A stretch of DNA of 44,453 nucleotides from Deinococcus sp. (lineage in GTDB: Bacteria > Deinococcota > Deinococci > Deinococcales > Deinococcaceae). This document shows, piece by piece, positions 24,539-33,455 of this stretch. The DNA is taken from NCBI RefSeq assembly GCF_025362455.1, contig NZ_JANYGJ010000053.1:1-44453 (forward strand), written 5' to 3'. A program made the position numbers and the translations under genes. Numbering within the stretch: the first letter of the stretch is position 1; each line of letters starts with the position of its first letter. Under the pieces are notes generated by a model that saw only the letters and a list, made by a program, of their open reading frames with translations, was not told the origin of the DNA and made no database searches.

Positions 24539-26187
24539 GCGCCCTGATCTGGATCACCGGCGCCACCCTGATTGACGGCAGCGGGTCGCCGGGTCGCCGG
24601 GCCGATGTACTGATCGATGGTGAGCGCATTGCCGCCGTCCAGGAACCCGGCGGCCCCGCGCCCGCAGGAGCCGAGGTGGTAGACGCCTCCGGCCTGGTGG
24701 TGGCGCCCGGCTTTATCGACGTGATGAGCCACTCGGTCGCCACCTTGCTCCAGGGCGGTCTGAGTCTGGGCAAGGTAACCCAGGGCGTGACCACCGAGAT
24801 CATGGGCGAGGGCTGGACACCCGCCCCAGCCGTGCCGGGCGAGGCGCACGGCTTCCCGATTCACGGCCTGCCCGGCGGTGACGAGGCGTGGATAGAACGC
24901 TCGAAGTCCTGGACCCGCTTCGGCGACTGGCTCAGCGCCCAGGAGCAAGTCGGTGCCTCGGTCAATTTCGGGTCGTTCATCGGCGGCGCCACTGTGCGGA
25001 TGGTCGCCCGTGGACACGCCCAGGGCGAGAGCAGCCCGGCGGAACTGGAGCTGATGCGCCGCGTGACCCGCGAGGCGATGGAGGACGGCGCCTTCGGCCT
25101 GGCGACGGCGCTGATCTACCCGCCCGGCAGCTTCGCCAGCACCGACGAGCTGGTCGCCGTCTGCGAGGAGGTCGCCCGCTATCAGGGCATCTACACCACC
25201 CACATGCGCTCCGAGAGCGCCGCCATTCTGGACGGCCTGGAGGAAGCGCTGGAGATCACCCGGCGCAGCGGCGCGCGGCTGCACCTGTACCACCTCAAGG
25301 CGGCGGGCGAGGTGGCCTGGCCGAAGATGCAGGCGCTGATCGAGCGCGTCAATGCCGAGCGGGCCGCCGGGAACGACATTCACGCCGATATGTACCTGTA
25401 CACCGCCGGGGGCACCGGCTTATCGGCCCTGGCGCCGCCCTGGGCCAGCGAGGGCGACCGGCTGCGCGAGCGGCTGGCTGACCCGGTGTCCCGCGCCGAG
25501 ATCCGGCAGGCTATGCTGGAACCGAACGGAAGCTGGGAGCCGCTGGGCCATCTGGCTGGGCCAGCGGGCGCGTATCCGGTGGGGCTGACCTTACCGCAGC
25601 ACCACGCGTATGTGGGTCAATCGCTGGCGAGCATCGCCGGGTCGCGCGGCCAGGACTGGATTGACGCGGCCCTGGACCTGATCGTGACCGAGCCGGAGCG
25701 GGTCGGCGTGCTGCTGCACCTGATGAGCGAGGCCAACGTTGAGCTTCAGCTCCGCGAACCCTGGGTGATGCTCGGTTCCGACGCGGCAGGCTACGACCCT
25801 GCCGAGCAGCCGGGTAACGGCACCACCGGCCATCCACGGGCGCTGGGCAACTTCACCCGGCTACTGGGTCACTACGTGCGTGAGCGGGGCATTTTGAGCC
25901 TGGAGGAAGCGGTCCACCGCCTGACCGGCCTGCCCGCCCGGCATTTCCGTCTGCAAAACCGGGGTGAGCTGCGACCCGGCGCCTACGCCGACGTGGTGAT
26001 CTTCGACCCGGCGACCGTCACCGACCGGGCCACCTACGGCGACGCGGGCCAGCTCTCGGTGGGCGTGCGCGACGTGTGGGTCAACGGTACAAGGGTGCTG
26101 CGCGGCGCTCAGCACACCCGCGCCCGGCCCGGCATGCGGCTCTACGGCCCCGGCGCCCTGACGCCGGTGCAAGGGCCTGTAGGATGA
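24535..26187 (+). CDS. N-acyl-D-amino-acid deacylase-like amidohydrolase
   Basis: 550 residues from GTG 24535. It has the amidohydrolase layout: N-terminal beta sandwich (TLIDGSGSPGRRADVLIDGERIAAV), the barrel start PGFIDVMSHS, ligand-bearing TTHMRSES and LYHLKAAGE, the catalytic Asp in GSDAAGY, and the C-terminal PGAYADVVIFDP typical of D-aminoacylases. Two metal-site positions differ from classical enzymes: the first His of HxH is Met (VMSH), and the Cys ligand region reads MGEGW. This matches a divergent branch of the family, so the exact substrate is uncertain. Role in the cluster: probably removing the N-acyl group from D-amino acids, or hydrolysing a related D-amide. Confidence 0.85.
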   Translation: MSALIWITGATLIDGSGSPGRRADVLIDGERIAAVQEPGGPAPAGAEVVDASGLVVAPGFIDVMSHSVATLLQGGLSLGKVTQGVTTEIMGEGWTPAPAVPGEAHGFPIHGLPGGDEAWIERSKSWTRFGDWLSAQEQVGASVNFGSFIGGATVRMVARGHAQGESSPAELELMRRVTREAMEDGAFGLATALIYPPGSFASTDELVAVCEEVARYQGIYTTHMRSESAAILDGLEEALEITRRSGARLHLYHLKAAGEVAWPKMQALIERVNAERAAGNDIHADMYLYTAGGTGLSALAPPWASEGDRLRERLADPVSRAEIRQAMLEPNGSWEPLGHLAGPAGAYPVGLTLPQHHAYVGQSLASIAGSRGQDWIDAALDLIVTEPERVGVLLHLMSEANVELQLREPWVMLGSDAAGYDPAEQPGNGTTGHPRALGNFTRLLGHYVRERGILSLEEAVHRLTGLPARHFRLQNRGELRPGAYADVVIFDPATVTDRATYGDAGQLSVGVRDVWVNGTRVLRGAQHTRARPGMRLYGPGALTPVQGPVG

Positions 26188-26194
26188 TGCGGAG

Positions 26195-27061
26195 ATGACC
26201 ACCATACCCCCGCTCGCCGGGACCAGCGCCAGCTCAGCAGTGCCTAACTCGGCAGTCGGGCAGCTTCGCGCCAGGCTGGAGGAATTCGGCCCCAGGGATC
26301 AGTTGATCGCCCGCTTTCTGGTCGACCACGCCGAGGAGGTGCCGTTTCTGAGCGCCGGGGAAATCGCCGAGCGCCTGGGGGTTAGCGGCCCGGCCATCAC
26401 CCGCCTGAGCCAGCGCTTCGGTTTCGAGGGCTACCCGCACCTGCAACGCCTGATCCGCCAGGACCTGCGGGCCACCCTGGGCATCAAGACGCCGGGACGA
26501 CAAGACGCGGTGGTCGCCAACTTCTGGGCCAGCGAACGCTCCAACCTCGACGGGCTTCAGGCCATCGCCGAGCAGCAGCTCCTGGCTTTCGCTCAGGTGC
26601 TGGTGCAGGCCCGGCAGGTCTGGCTGATCGGGTCGCGGTCCTCGTATGGGCTGGCGCAGACGGCGGAGTACCTGTTCTCGTCGTTCCGGCCACGGGTCCA
26701 GGCGTACTCCAGCGATCAACTGAGCAGCCGCCCCGAACAATTGCTGGAAATCGGGCCACCGGACGCCGTGCTGGTCTACACCGTCCGGCGCTACAGCCGG
26801 GCCACCACCAGGGTGACGACGGCCCTGCGGCAGCGGGGCGCCACCATCCTGCTGCTGACCGACCAGGGCGCCTCGCCGCTGGGTAAGGTCGCCGACCAGA
26901 GCATCCGGCTGCCCACCCAGGGTTCGGAGGCGCTGGCGTCCCTGGCGCCTTTTCTGAGCATCACGTCGCTGATCGCCTCCCTGCTGGCCCGTGAACTCGG
27001 CGGCGGCCACCTTCAGGATGCCGAGAAACTCAAAGAAGCCTTCGCCGTCTACGAATACTGA
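26195..27061 (+). CDS. RpiR/MurR-type transcriptional regulator
   Basis: 288 residues, starting seven bases after the amidohydrolase stop. An N-terminal HTH_6 domain (FLSAGEIAERLGVSGPAITRLSQRFGFEGYPHLQRL, about 48-90) is followed by a SIS sugar-isomerase-like effector domain (VWLIGSRSSYGLAQTAEYLF, about 145 onward, and ATILLLTDQGASPLGKVAD). Family members sense phosphosugars such as MurNAc-6-phosphate. A peptidoglycan-derived signal would suit a D-amino acid/peptide salvage operon, but the ligand is not shown. It is probably the local regulator of the 17-28 kb operon. Confidence 0.88.
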   Translation: MTTIPPLAGTSASSAVPNSAVGQLRARLEEFGPRDQLIARFLVDHAEEVPFLSAGEIAERLGVSGPAITRLSQRFGFEGYPHLQRLIRQDLRATLGIKTPGRQDAVVANFWASERSNLDGLQAIAEQQLLAFAQVLVQARQVWLIGSRSSYGLAQTAEYLFSSFRPRVQAYSSDQLSSRPEQLLEIGPPDAVLVYTVRRYSRATTRVTTALRQRGATILLLTDQGASPLGKVADQSIRLPTQGSEALASLAPFLSITSLIASLLARELGGGHLQDAEKLKEAFAVYEY

Positions 27062-27151
27062 CCGGGTGTCGGCACTGGCACCGGGCCAGGCAAGGAGCCC
27101 CTGATGTTGTTGACCCACGACCTGACCAGCACGGTCCCTGCGCGGCTGTCC

Positions 27152-27181
27152 CGATCTCAATGCGCCCGATCTCAATGCGTC
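27152..27181. repeat. 15-bp direct repeat, two copies, across the dipeptidase start
   Basis: CGATCTCAATGCGCC and CGATCTCAATGCGTC are adjacent, each carrying an in-frame ATG, so the duplication created two possible start codons (27160 and 27175). Confidence 0.85.
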
Positions 27182-28203
27182 CGGTGAGCCCGCTGAACGG
27201 TACTCCGGTGTTCGACGCCCACCTCGACCTGGCCTGGAACGCCCAGATCGGGCGCGACCTGACCCTGCCGCTCTCCGAGTTGAGGGCCAGCGACCGGCTG
27301 AGCGGGCAGACGCCCTGCGTCACCTTCGCCGAGCTGCGCCGGGCCGGGGTCGCCGCCTGTTTCGGCACGCTGTTCGCCTGCCCTGCTCACCACGACTATC
27401 CCCAGGGCTACGATCAGCGCAGCCCTGGGGGCTGGCGGGCCGCCCGCGTCCAGGCCGTCTCGCAGCTCGACCAGTACCGGCGCTGGCAGGACGCCGGGCA
27501 CATCCGGCTGCTCGCCAGCGGCGTGGAGCTCAGCGCTCACCTGGCGAGCTGGACGCCGGAGAACAACTCAGCCCTGGGCGTGACGCTGCTGATGGAAGGC
27601 GCCGACCCACTCGGTACGGCAGACGACCTGGCCTTCTGGCGAGAGGCCGGGGTGCGCCTGATCGGACCCGCCTGGGGCCGGACCCGCTACGCCGGGGGCA
27701 CCGACGCGCCCGGAGCACTGAGCGGGCTGGGGCGCGAGCTGCTGATCGCCATGCGCGAACAGGGCGTCGCGCTCGACGCCTCGCACCTCGACGACGCCAG
27801 CTTCGAGGAGGCCGCCGTCCTCCAGCCGCTGCTGGTGGCCTCGCACAGCAACAGCCGCGCTCTGGTGCCGGGCAACCGTCAGTTATCAGGCGAGATGGCG
27901 CGGGTCATCACGGCGCAGGGCGGGGTCATCGGGCTGGTGAGTCCCAGCCGTTTTATCCGCTCAGGCTGGCAGCCGGGCGAGGCGCGGGCGACGTTCGGCG
28001 AATGGGCCAGGCACGGCCAGGCGTTCGGCTGGGCACACGTGGGGCTGGGCAGCGACATGGACGGCGGTTTCGGCGTCGAGGAAGCTCCGGCGGGCCTTGA
28101 GAGTTACGGCGACCTGCTCAGGCTGCTGGATGAGGCGCCCGCCGAACAGCGAAGCGGCGTGCGCGGCGCCCACTGGACCGACTGGATCGTCCGGTCACTG
28201 TGA
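27160..28203 (+). CDS. M19 (renal/membrane) dipeptidase
   Basis: 347 residues from ATG 27160 (or 342 from 27175; neither has a good ribosome site). M19 zinc ligands and active site are in order: FDAHLDLAWN (HxD, about 18-24), LLMEGADPLG (bridging Glu), VALDASHLDD (His), LVASHSNSRAL (His) and GLGSDMDGG (Asp). No signal peptide, so cytoplasmic. M19 enzymes hydrolyse dipeptides and tolerate a D-residue at the C-terminal position, which suits a peptide-import cluster rich in D-specific enzymes. It lies about 100 bases after the regulator and is probably the last gene of the operon. Confidence 0.9.
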   Translation: MRPISMRPVSPLNGTPVFDAHLDLAWNAQIGRDLTLPLSELRASDRLSGQTPCVTFAELRRAGVAACFGTLFACPAHHDYPQGYDQRSPGGWRAARVQAVSQLDQYRRWQDAGHIRLLASGVELSAHLASWTPENNSALGVTLLMEGADPLGTADDLAFWREAGVRLIGPAWGRTRYAGGTDAPGALSGLGRELLIAMREQGVALDASHLDDASFEEAAVLQPLLVASHSNSRALVPGNRQLSGEMARVITAQGGVIGLVSPSRFIRSGWQPGEARATFGEWARHGQAFGWAHVGLGSDMDGGFGVEEAPAGLESYGDLLRLLDEAPAEQRSGVRGAHWTDWIVRSL

Positions 28204-28237
28204 ACTGGGCACTGTGAACCGTGCACTGTGAACTGGG
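28196..28237. repeat. 14-bp tandem repeat, three copies, covering a stop codon
   Basis: CACTGTGAACTGGG, CACTGTGAACCGTG and CACTGTGAACTGGG. The first copy includes the dipeptidase TGA stop. Confidence 0.9.
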
Positions 28238-28261
28238 CGCGGGAATGGGCGGGGCGCGGCT

Positions 28262-28291
28262 GAACCAACAACCGCCGAACCAACAACCGCC
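28262..28291. repeat. 15-bp perfect direct repeat, two copies
   Basis: Two adjacent copies of GAACCAACAACCGCC and the start of a third (GAATCAGAA), in the gap before the RNA ligase. Confidence 0.9.
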
Positions 28292-28451
28292 GAATCAGAA
28301 CGCAAGGAGATAAAACCTGGCTTCGAGGTCTCTTTCGCCGGGCCTGGCGAATGACATGGCCCTCGGCATCGGCTGTCTGGCCTACCGTTTTCCTCGGCTA
28401 CCTGGCGCTGTCATGTCGCCCACCAACCCGCTACTCTGAACCGGATTCCCC

Positions 28452-29090
28452 ATGACCGACCGCCTGAAGTATCCCCGCACGCCGCACCTGCCCTGGTCGC
28501 CCGGCGCGGGCGGCGACGACACTGTGCTGGGCAGTGCCCGCCAGTTCGCGGGTCAGGAGGTGATCGTCACCGAGAAGCTCGACGGCGAGAACACCACCCT
28601 CTACCGGCGCGGCCTGCACGCCCGCTCGCTCGACCCCCGGCCTCACCCCTCGCGGGACTGGGTTAAGGGGCTCCAGGGCCGCCTCGGCTACCTGATTCCG
28701 GCGGATTGGCGCGTCTGCGGCGAGAACCTCTACGCCCGGCACTCGCTGGCCTACGACGAGCTGGAGAGCTATTTTTATCTGTTCAGCGTCTGGGACGACT
28801 CCAATACGGCGCTGAGCTGGGACGAAACGCTGGACTGGGCCGCGACCCTGGGCCTGCCGACGCCCCGGCAGCTCTGGCGCGGCCCCTGGGACGAGGCGGC
28901 GGTGCGCGCAGTGACCTTCGACGCGGCGCTGGTGGAAGGCTACGTCGTGCGGACGGTGGCGGGCTTCGCCCACGCCGACTTTCAGCAGCACATCGCCAAG
29001 TACGTGCGTCAGGGCCACGTCCAGACCGATCAGCACTGGATGCACGCGGCGGTGGTGCCCAACCGGCTGAAAGGGGAGAGCGAGCCGTGA
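28452..29090 (+). CDS. ATP-dependent RNA ligase (Rnl family)
   Basis: 212 residues. The nucleotidyltransferase motif I is EKLDGENTTLY (near residues 30-41), with the lysine that would form the AMP adduct. Downstream motifs include CGENLYARHS (motif III-like), FYLFSVWD, the DAALVEGYVVR block (motif IV) and AKYVRQGHV (motif V). The protein is close to a minimal adenylyltransferase domain. It overlaps the HD-Pnk gene by four bases, making a seal-and-heal pair: Pnk/HD prepares the ends, the ligase joins them. The ribosome site is weak. Confidence 0.88.
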   Translation: MTDRLKYPRTPHLPWSPGAGGDDTVLGSARQFAGQEVIVTEKLDGENTTLYRRGLHARSLDPRPHPSRDWVKGLQGRLGYLIPADWRVCGENLYARHSLAYDELESYFYLFSVWDDSNTALSWDETLDWAATLGLPTPRQLWRGPWDEAAVRAVTFDAALVEGYVVRTVAGFAHADFQQHIAKYVRQGHVQTDQHWMHAAVVPNRLKGESEP

Positions 29091-30364
29091 ACGCCTTTCT
29101 GGACGAGATCAGGCGCGGCGCCTCGCCCGACTTCGCGGCCTTCCGGGTGGCCCTCGGCGCCGCGCTGCCGCTGCTGGACAGGCTCGCCGCCACCGAGCAG
29201 GACGCCGAGTGGCACGCCGAGGGCGACGTGGCGGTTCACACCGGCCTGGTGCTGACCGGGGCGTATGAGCTGGCCGAGCACCACGACCTGAGCGGCGACA
29301 CCCGCCTGAGTCTGGTGCTGGCCGCCGCGCTGCACGATATCGGCAAGGCGCTGACCACCCGGCGCTCACTGGACAATACGGGCCGGGAGCGCGTCATCTC
29401 GCCGCGCCACGCCGACCGGGGGCGCTCGTACCTGGCGTACCGCCTGCCCGAACTGGGCTTGCCGGAGGCCGTGCAGTCGGCGGTCCTGGCACTGGTCGGC
29501 CACCACCACGATCTGGGCCGGACGCTGGAGGCGGGCACGCACAGCGCCTTTCGTCGCCTGGCCCGGCAGGTCGATCTGCGGCTGCTGTACCTGCTGGAAA
29601 TGGCCGACACCCGTGGGCGCGTCACGAAGGACCGGCAAGCCCGCCTGGACGATACCGAGCTGTTCCGGATGCAGGCCGAGGAGTACGAGCTGTGGGAGAA
29701 CAGCGACCCCTATGGCGACTGGTGCGGGACCGTCACCGACGCGCTGCCCGGCTTCGGTCCGGCGTTTCTCGACCTGACGGCGCAGGGCGGCATTCTCGAC
29801 TACGAGGCGGGGCTGATCCAGACGCCCCAGGAAGCGGTGTCGCGCTCGTATTCAGCCCGTTCCGGCTTTCCCGAACTGGTCGTGACCTGCGGGCCGAGCG
29901 GGTCGGGTAAAAGCGGCTGGATCGCCGAGCACCTACCCGGTTACACCGTCGTCTCGCTCGACGCGCTGCGGGACGCCATGGCGGGCAAACGCGCCGATCA
30001 GTCGCTCAACGGACAGGTGCTCCAGGCCGCCAAGGAGGCGCTGCGGGTCGTGCTCAGGCGGGGTGGCAAGGTCGTCTGGGACGCCACCAATACCCGCCGC
30101 GACTTCCGGCGCGTGCCGATTGGCCTGGGCCTGGACTACGGCGCCCTGACTACCCTGGTGGTGTTTCAGCCGCCGATCAGCACGCTGCTGGGGCGCAATC
30201 CGGGCCGATCGCATAGCGTGCCGCCCACGGTGCTGGCCCAGCAGATCGACAACGCCGAATTCCCGTATCTGCCCGAAGCGCACCGCACCCTGCGGCTCGA
30301 CGAGTACCACCGCGAAACGGGTCGGGCGGGCTTTGGCCATAGTCCGACTTTTGCGCCGGAATAA
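29087..30364 (+). CDS. HD-Pnk: HD phosphoesterase fused to polynucleotide 5'-kinase
   Basis: 425 residues from GTG 29087, coupled to the ligase. The N-terminal HD domain (about 30-200) shows EGDVAVHTGLV, AAALHDIGKALTT and LVGHHHDLG, the metal-binding His/Asp set. The C-terminal P-loop kinase (about 260-425) has Walker A CGPSGSGKSG, VVSLDALRD and VVWDATNTRRDFR. The same domain order was characterised in Runella slithyformis HD-Pnk, where HD removes 2',3'-cyclic or 2'-phosphates and the kinase phosphorylates 5'-OH ends. The product should repair RNA cut by ribotoxins or by damage. Confidence 0.88.
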   Translation: MNAFLDEIRRGASPDFAAFRVALGAALPLLDRLAATEQDAEWHAEGDVAVHTGLVLTGAYELAEHHDLSGDTRLSLVLAAALHDIGKALTTRRSLDNTGRERVISPRHADRGRSYLAYRLPELGLPEAVQSAVLALVGHHHDLGRTLEAGTHSAFRRLARQVDLRLLYLLEMADTRGRVTKDRQARLDDTELFRMQAEEYELWENSDPYGDWCGTVTDALPGFGPAFLDLTAQGGILDYEAGLIQTPQEAVSRSYSARSGFPELVVTCGPSGSGKSGWIAEHLPGYTVVSLDALRDAMAGKRADQSLNGQVLQAAKEALRVVLRRGGKVVWDATNTRRDFRRVPIGLGLDYGALTTLVVFQPPISTLLGRNPGRSHSVPPTVLAQQIDNAEFPYLPEAHRTLRLDEYHRETGRAGFGHSPTFAPE

Positions 30365-30404
30365 AATAAAACAGTGGCTGGCGGCCAAGTAACCTCCGGC
30401 CCGC

Positions 30405-31226
30405 TCACATCAGGTCGGCTTCGATCACCGGAAAGCCCGCCACCGGGAAGGTGTCCACGTTGGCCGAGCGCTGCTGCACCAGCACGCCGCCGTCCACGGT
30501 GATGAACTGCCCGGTGATGTAGGCCGCGTCGTCGGAGGCCAGAAACAGCGCCGCGCCGGTCAGGTCCTCAGCCACGCCGTAGCGGCCCAGCGGCACGGTC
30601 TGTTCGCGCTCGCGGAGCTGATCGCCCTCCAGGCCGTAGGTGTTGATAAAGCCCGGCACCACGCCGTTCACCCGAATACCGTAGGGCGCCAGGTCGAGCG
30701 CCATCGCCCGCGTCATGGCTTCGGTGCCGCCTTTGGCCGCGTCGTAGGCGACGTTGCCCCGGTGTGAGCGCGTCGCGCCGCCCGACGAGGTGTTGATGAT
30801 GACGCCCCGGCGCCGCCGCGCCATGACCTGCGCCGCCCGCTGCGAACACACAAACACCGATCCGAGATTGACCTCGATGATGCGCTGCCACCAGTCCTGG
30901 TCGGCGTCCAGAAAATGACGGCTGGTGTCGATCAGCGCGGCGTTGTTGTAGAGCACGTCCACGAAGCCCAGCGCCTGCTCGACCTGGCTGAACATGGCCT
31001 CCACCTGCGCCTTGCTCGACACGTCGCCGCTCACCCCCAGCGCCTGACCGCCCGCCGCCGTGATCTCGCCGACCACGCCCCGCACCGCGTCGGCCTTGAT
31101 GTCGTTGACGGCGACCCTGGCGCCCTCCGCTGCGAAGCGCAGGGCCACCGCCCGCCCGATGCCGCCGCCCGCACCGGTGACGAGCACGACCTTGCCTGTG
31201 AACCTGTTTCCGAATACCTCGGTCAT
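30405..31226 (-). CDS. Short-chain dehydrogenase/reductase (SDR)
   Basis: 273 residues from ATG 31226, with AGGAGG seven bases upstream. The NAD(P)-binding TGAGGGIG is at about 18-25, LYNNAA follows the central strand, the catalytic Ser is in NTSSGG and YDAAK is the YxxxK motif; FITVDGG is near the C-terminus. The tail VDTFPVAGFPVIEADLM is an unusual extension. Substrate unknown; classical SDRs of this type oxidise sugars, polyols or hydroxy acids. It is divergent from the GH3 glycosidase gene and convergent with the RNA-repair operon. Confidence 0.88.
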   Translation of the reverse strand: MTEVFGNRFTGKVVLVTGAGGGIGRAVALRFAAEGARVAVNDIKADAVRGVVGEITAAGGQALGVSGDVSSKAQVEAMFSQVEQALGFVDVLYNNAALIDTSRHFLDADQDWWQRIIEVNLGSVFVCSQRAAQVMARRRRGVIINTSSGGATRSHRGNVAYDAAKGGTEAMTRAMALDLAPYGIRVNGVVPGFINTYGLEGDQLREREQTVPLGRYGVAEDLTGAALFLASDDAAYITGQFITVDGGVLVQQRSANVDTFPVAGFPVIEADLM

Positions 31227-31535
31227 GCTGTTCCTCCTGAAGTGGGGTCGGCGCTCATGGTCCAGCGCCGCGCCCGTTCGTGTGACACACATTCGTGTGG
31301 TGTGCCGGGTCAGTCGGGCCTGCGCCGCTTTCGGCAGGTCGTCCGGATGAAGAGCGGCGGGTTTACTGTAGCCGCCGAGGCGCCCCCGGTGGCGTGTCCT
31401 CGCGGATGACCTGGCCACCGGGAGCGTCCGGGCCGCACAGCCGCAGACCCACGCAGTCTCGCCCGCTCCGTCCGAACAGTGCCGGGCTTCAGGCCCTATG
31501 ATCGGGTACAGTCCCGCACGGCAAGGAGTTTCCCC
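31227..31535. other. Divergent promoter region between SDR and GH3 genes
   Basis: About 310 bases. It holds two TTCGTGTG direct repeats (31277-31284, 31292-31299) and an odd palindrome GTGTGACACAC (31280-31290), which may be regulatory. No -35/-10 pair is convincing. Confidence 0.35.
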
Positions 31536-33446
31536 ATGACCCAGTCTCCAACCGACCAATCTTCAACCGACCAGTCCGCTCTCAGCCCCTCCCCGTTCAG
31601 TGCGGCAGACCAGCGTTTCGTCGCCGAGTTGCTGGGCCGCATGACCCTGGCCGAGAAGATCGGGCAGATGACCCAGCCTGAGAAAAACAGCGTCAAACCC
31701 GGCGACGTCGCCCGGCTGGGCCTGGGCTCGGTGCTCAGCGGCGGCGGCGGCAACCCGGAGCCCAACACCGCCCAGAGCTGGCGCTCGATGGTCGCGGCCC
31801 TCATCGACGAGGCCCACACCTCGCGCCTCCAGATTCCGCTGATCTACGGCGTGGACGCTGTTCACGGCCACAACAACGTCGTGGGCGCCACCATCTTTCC
31901 GCACAACATCGGGCTGGGCGCCACCCATGATCCGGACTTGCTGCGCCGAATTGGCCGCGCCACCGCGCTGGAAGTCGCCGCCACCGACGTGCGCTGGGCC
32001 TTTGCGCCCGCCGTCAGCCTGCCGCAGGACATCCGCTGGGGCCGCAGCTACGAGGGCTACAGCCAGGACCATGAACTGGTGTCCAGCCTGGCCAGTGCTC
32101 TGATCGAGGGCCTGCGCGGCGACGCCTGGAACAGCGCCACCTCGGTGCTGCCCTCGGTCAAGCACTTCGTCGCCGACGGCGCCACCGACTGGGGCAGCTC
32201 GCGGCGGGTGGACCGCCGGACGCTGGCGAGTGACCGGACCCTCAGCATCGCCCAGATGGGTCAGAGCTTCGTCGATCTGCTGGACCTGGGCGCCTGGCAG
32301 CTCGATCAGGGCGACGCTAGCGTGACCGAGGCGACGCTGCGCGAAACTCACCTCTCGCCGTACCGGGCGGCGATTCAGGCCGGGGCGCTGAACGTGATGG
32401 TCTCGTACAGCAGTTGGCTCGGTCAGAAGCTGCACGGCCACCATCACCTCATCAGCGAGGTGCTCAAGGGCGAACTGGGGTTCGAGGGCTTCGTCGTCTC
32501 CGACTGGGAGGGCGTGGATCAGCTCGGCGCCGACTACGACGAGTGCGTGGTGCAGTCCATCAACGCCGGAATGGACATGGTGATGGTGCCCTTCGATTAC
32601 CAGCGCTTCATCGCCAGCCTGACGCGGGCCGCACAGTCGGGCCGCGTCGCCCAGACGCGCATCGACGACGCCGTGCGGCGCATTCTGAGCGTCAAGCGGG
32701 CGCTGGGGCTGTTCGGCAACCCCCACACCGATCCGGCTCTGCTCGCTCAGGTCGGCAGCGACCAGCACCGGGCGCTCGCCCGCGAGGCGGTCAGCAAGTC
32801 GCTGGTGCTGCTCAAAAACGATGGCGACGTGTTGCCGCTCTCGCCCACCGGCCCGGCGTTGCTGGTCGCCGGAATCGACGCCGACGACCTCGGCGCCCAG
32901 TGCGGCGGCTGGACGGTGAGCTGGATGGGCGGGCGCGGGCCGGTGACGCCCGGCACCACCATCCTGGCCGGGTTGCGAGCCTCGCTGGGCAGTGACCGCG
33001 TGGTCCATAGCCCCGATGGTCATACGGAAAGCCGCTTTCCGGTGGGCCTGGTGGTGCTGGCCGAGGAGCCCTACGCCGAGGGCATGGGGGACCGCAGCGA
33101 CCTCGGCCTGACCCCGGAGCAGATGGCGCTGCTGGAGCGCGTCCGGGCCAACTGCGAGCGGCTGGTGGTGCTGCTGCTGTGCGGACGGCCATTGATCGTC
33201 AGCGAGCAGTTGCCGCAGTGGGACGCGCTGGTGGCCGCCTGGTTGCCCGGCAGCGAGGGGCAGGGTGTGGCCGACGTGCTGTGCGGCGCCCAGCCGTTTA
33301 GCGGGCGCCTGTCCTTCGACTGGCCTGCCAGCCACGCCGACCTGCCCCGCCGCCCCGGATCACGGACGCTGTTCGCGCTGGGCGACGGGCTGGTGACGTC
33401 CGTATCCTTGACGGTGGGCTCAGCGCTGGACGGCGCCGATGAGTAA
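31536..33446 (+). CDS. Glycoside hydrolase family 3 (beta-glucosidase type)
   Basis: 636 residues from ATG 31536 with AAGGAG upstream; no signal peptide, so cytoplasmic. The GH3 barrel contains LIYGVDAVHGHNN, VLPSVKHFVADG and the nucleophile Asp 323 in FVVSDWEGV. The second domain (KSLVLLKNDGDVLPL, GGWTVSWMGGRGPVTPGTTIL, RLSFDWP) is of the exo-beta-glucanase/beta-glucosidase type, not the one-domain NagZ type. It releases terminal sugars, probably glucose, from imported oligosaccharides. The first 15 residues are Ser/Thr/Gln-rich and partly repeated (SPTDQSSTDQS). Confidence 0.92.
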   Translation: MTQSPTDQSSTDQSALSPSPFSAADQRFVAELLGRMTLAEKIGQMTQPEKNSVKPGDVARLGLGSVLSGGGGNPEPNTAQSWRSMVAALIDEAHTSRLQIPLIYGVDAVHGHNNVVGATIFPHNIGLGATHDPDLLRRIGRATALEVAATDVRWAFAPAVSLPQDIRWGRSYEGYSQDHELVSSLASALIEGLRGDAWNSATSVLPSVKHFVADGATDWGSSRRVDRRTLASDRTLSIAQMGQSFVDLLDLGAWQLDQGDASVTEATLRETHLSPYRAAIQAGALNVMVSYSSWLGQKLHGHHHLISEVLKGELGFEGFVVSDWEGVDQLGADYDECVVQSINAGMDMVMVPFDYQRFIASLTRAAQSGRVAQTRIDDAVRRILSVKRALGLFGNPHTDPALLAQVGSDQHRALAREAVSKSLVLLKNDGDVLPLSPTGPALLVAGIDADDLGAQCGGWTVSWMGGRGPVTPGTTILAGLRASLGSDRVVHSPDGHTESRFPVGLVVLAEEPYAEGMGDRSDLGLTPEQMALLERVRANCERLVVLLLCGRPLIVSEQLPQWDALVAAWLPGSEGQGVADVLCGAQPFSGRLSFDWPASHADLPRRPGSRTLFALGDGLVTSVSLTVGSALDGADE

Positions 33447-33455
33447 GCACGCTGA

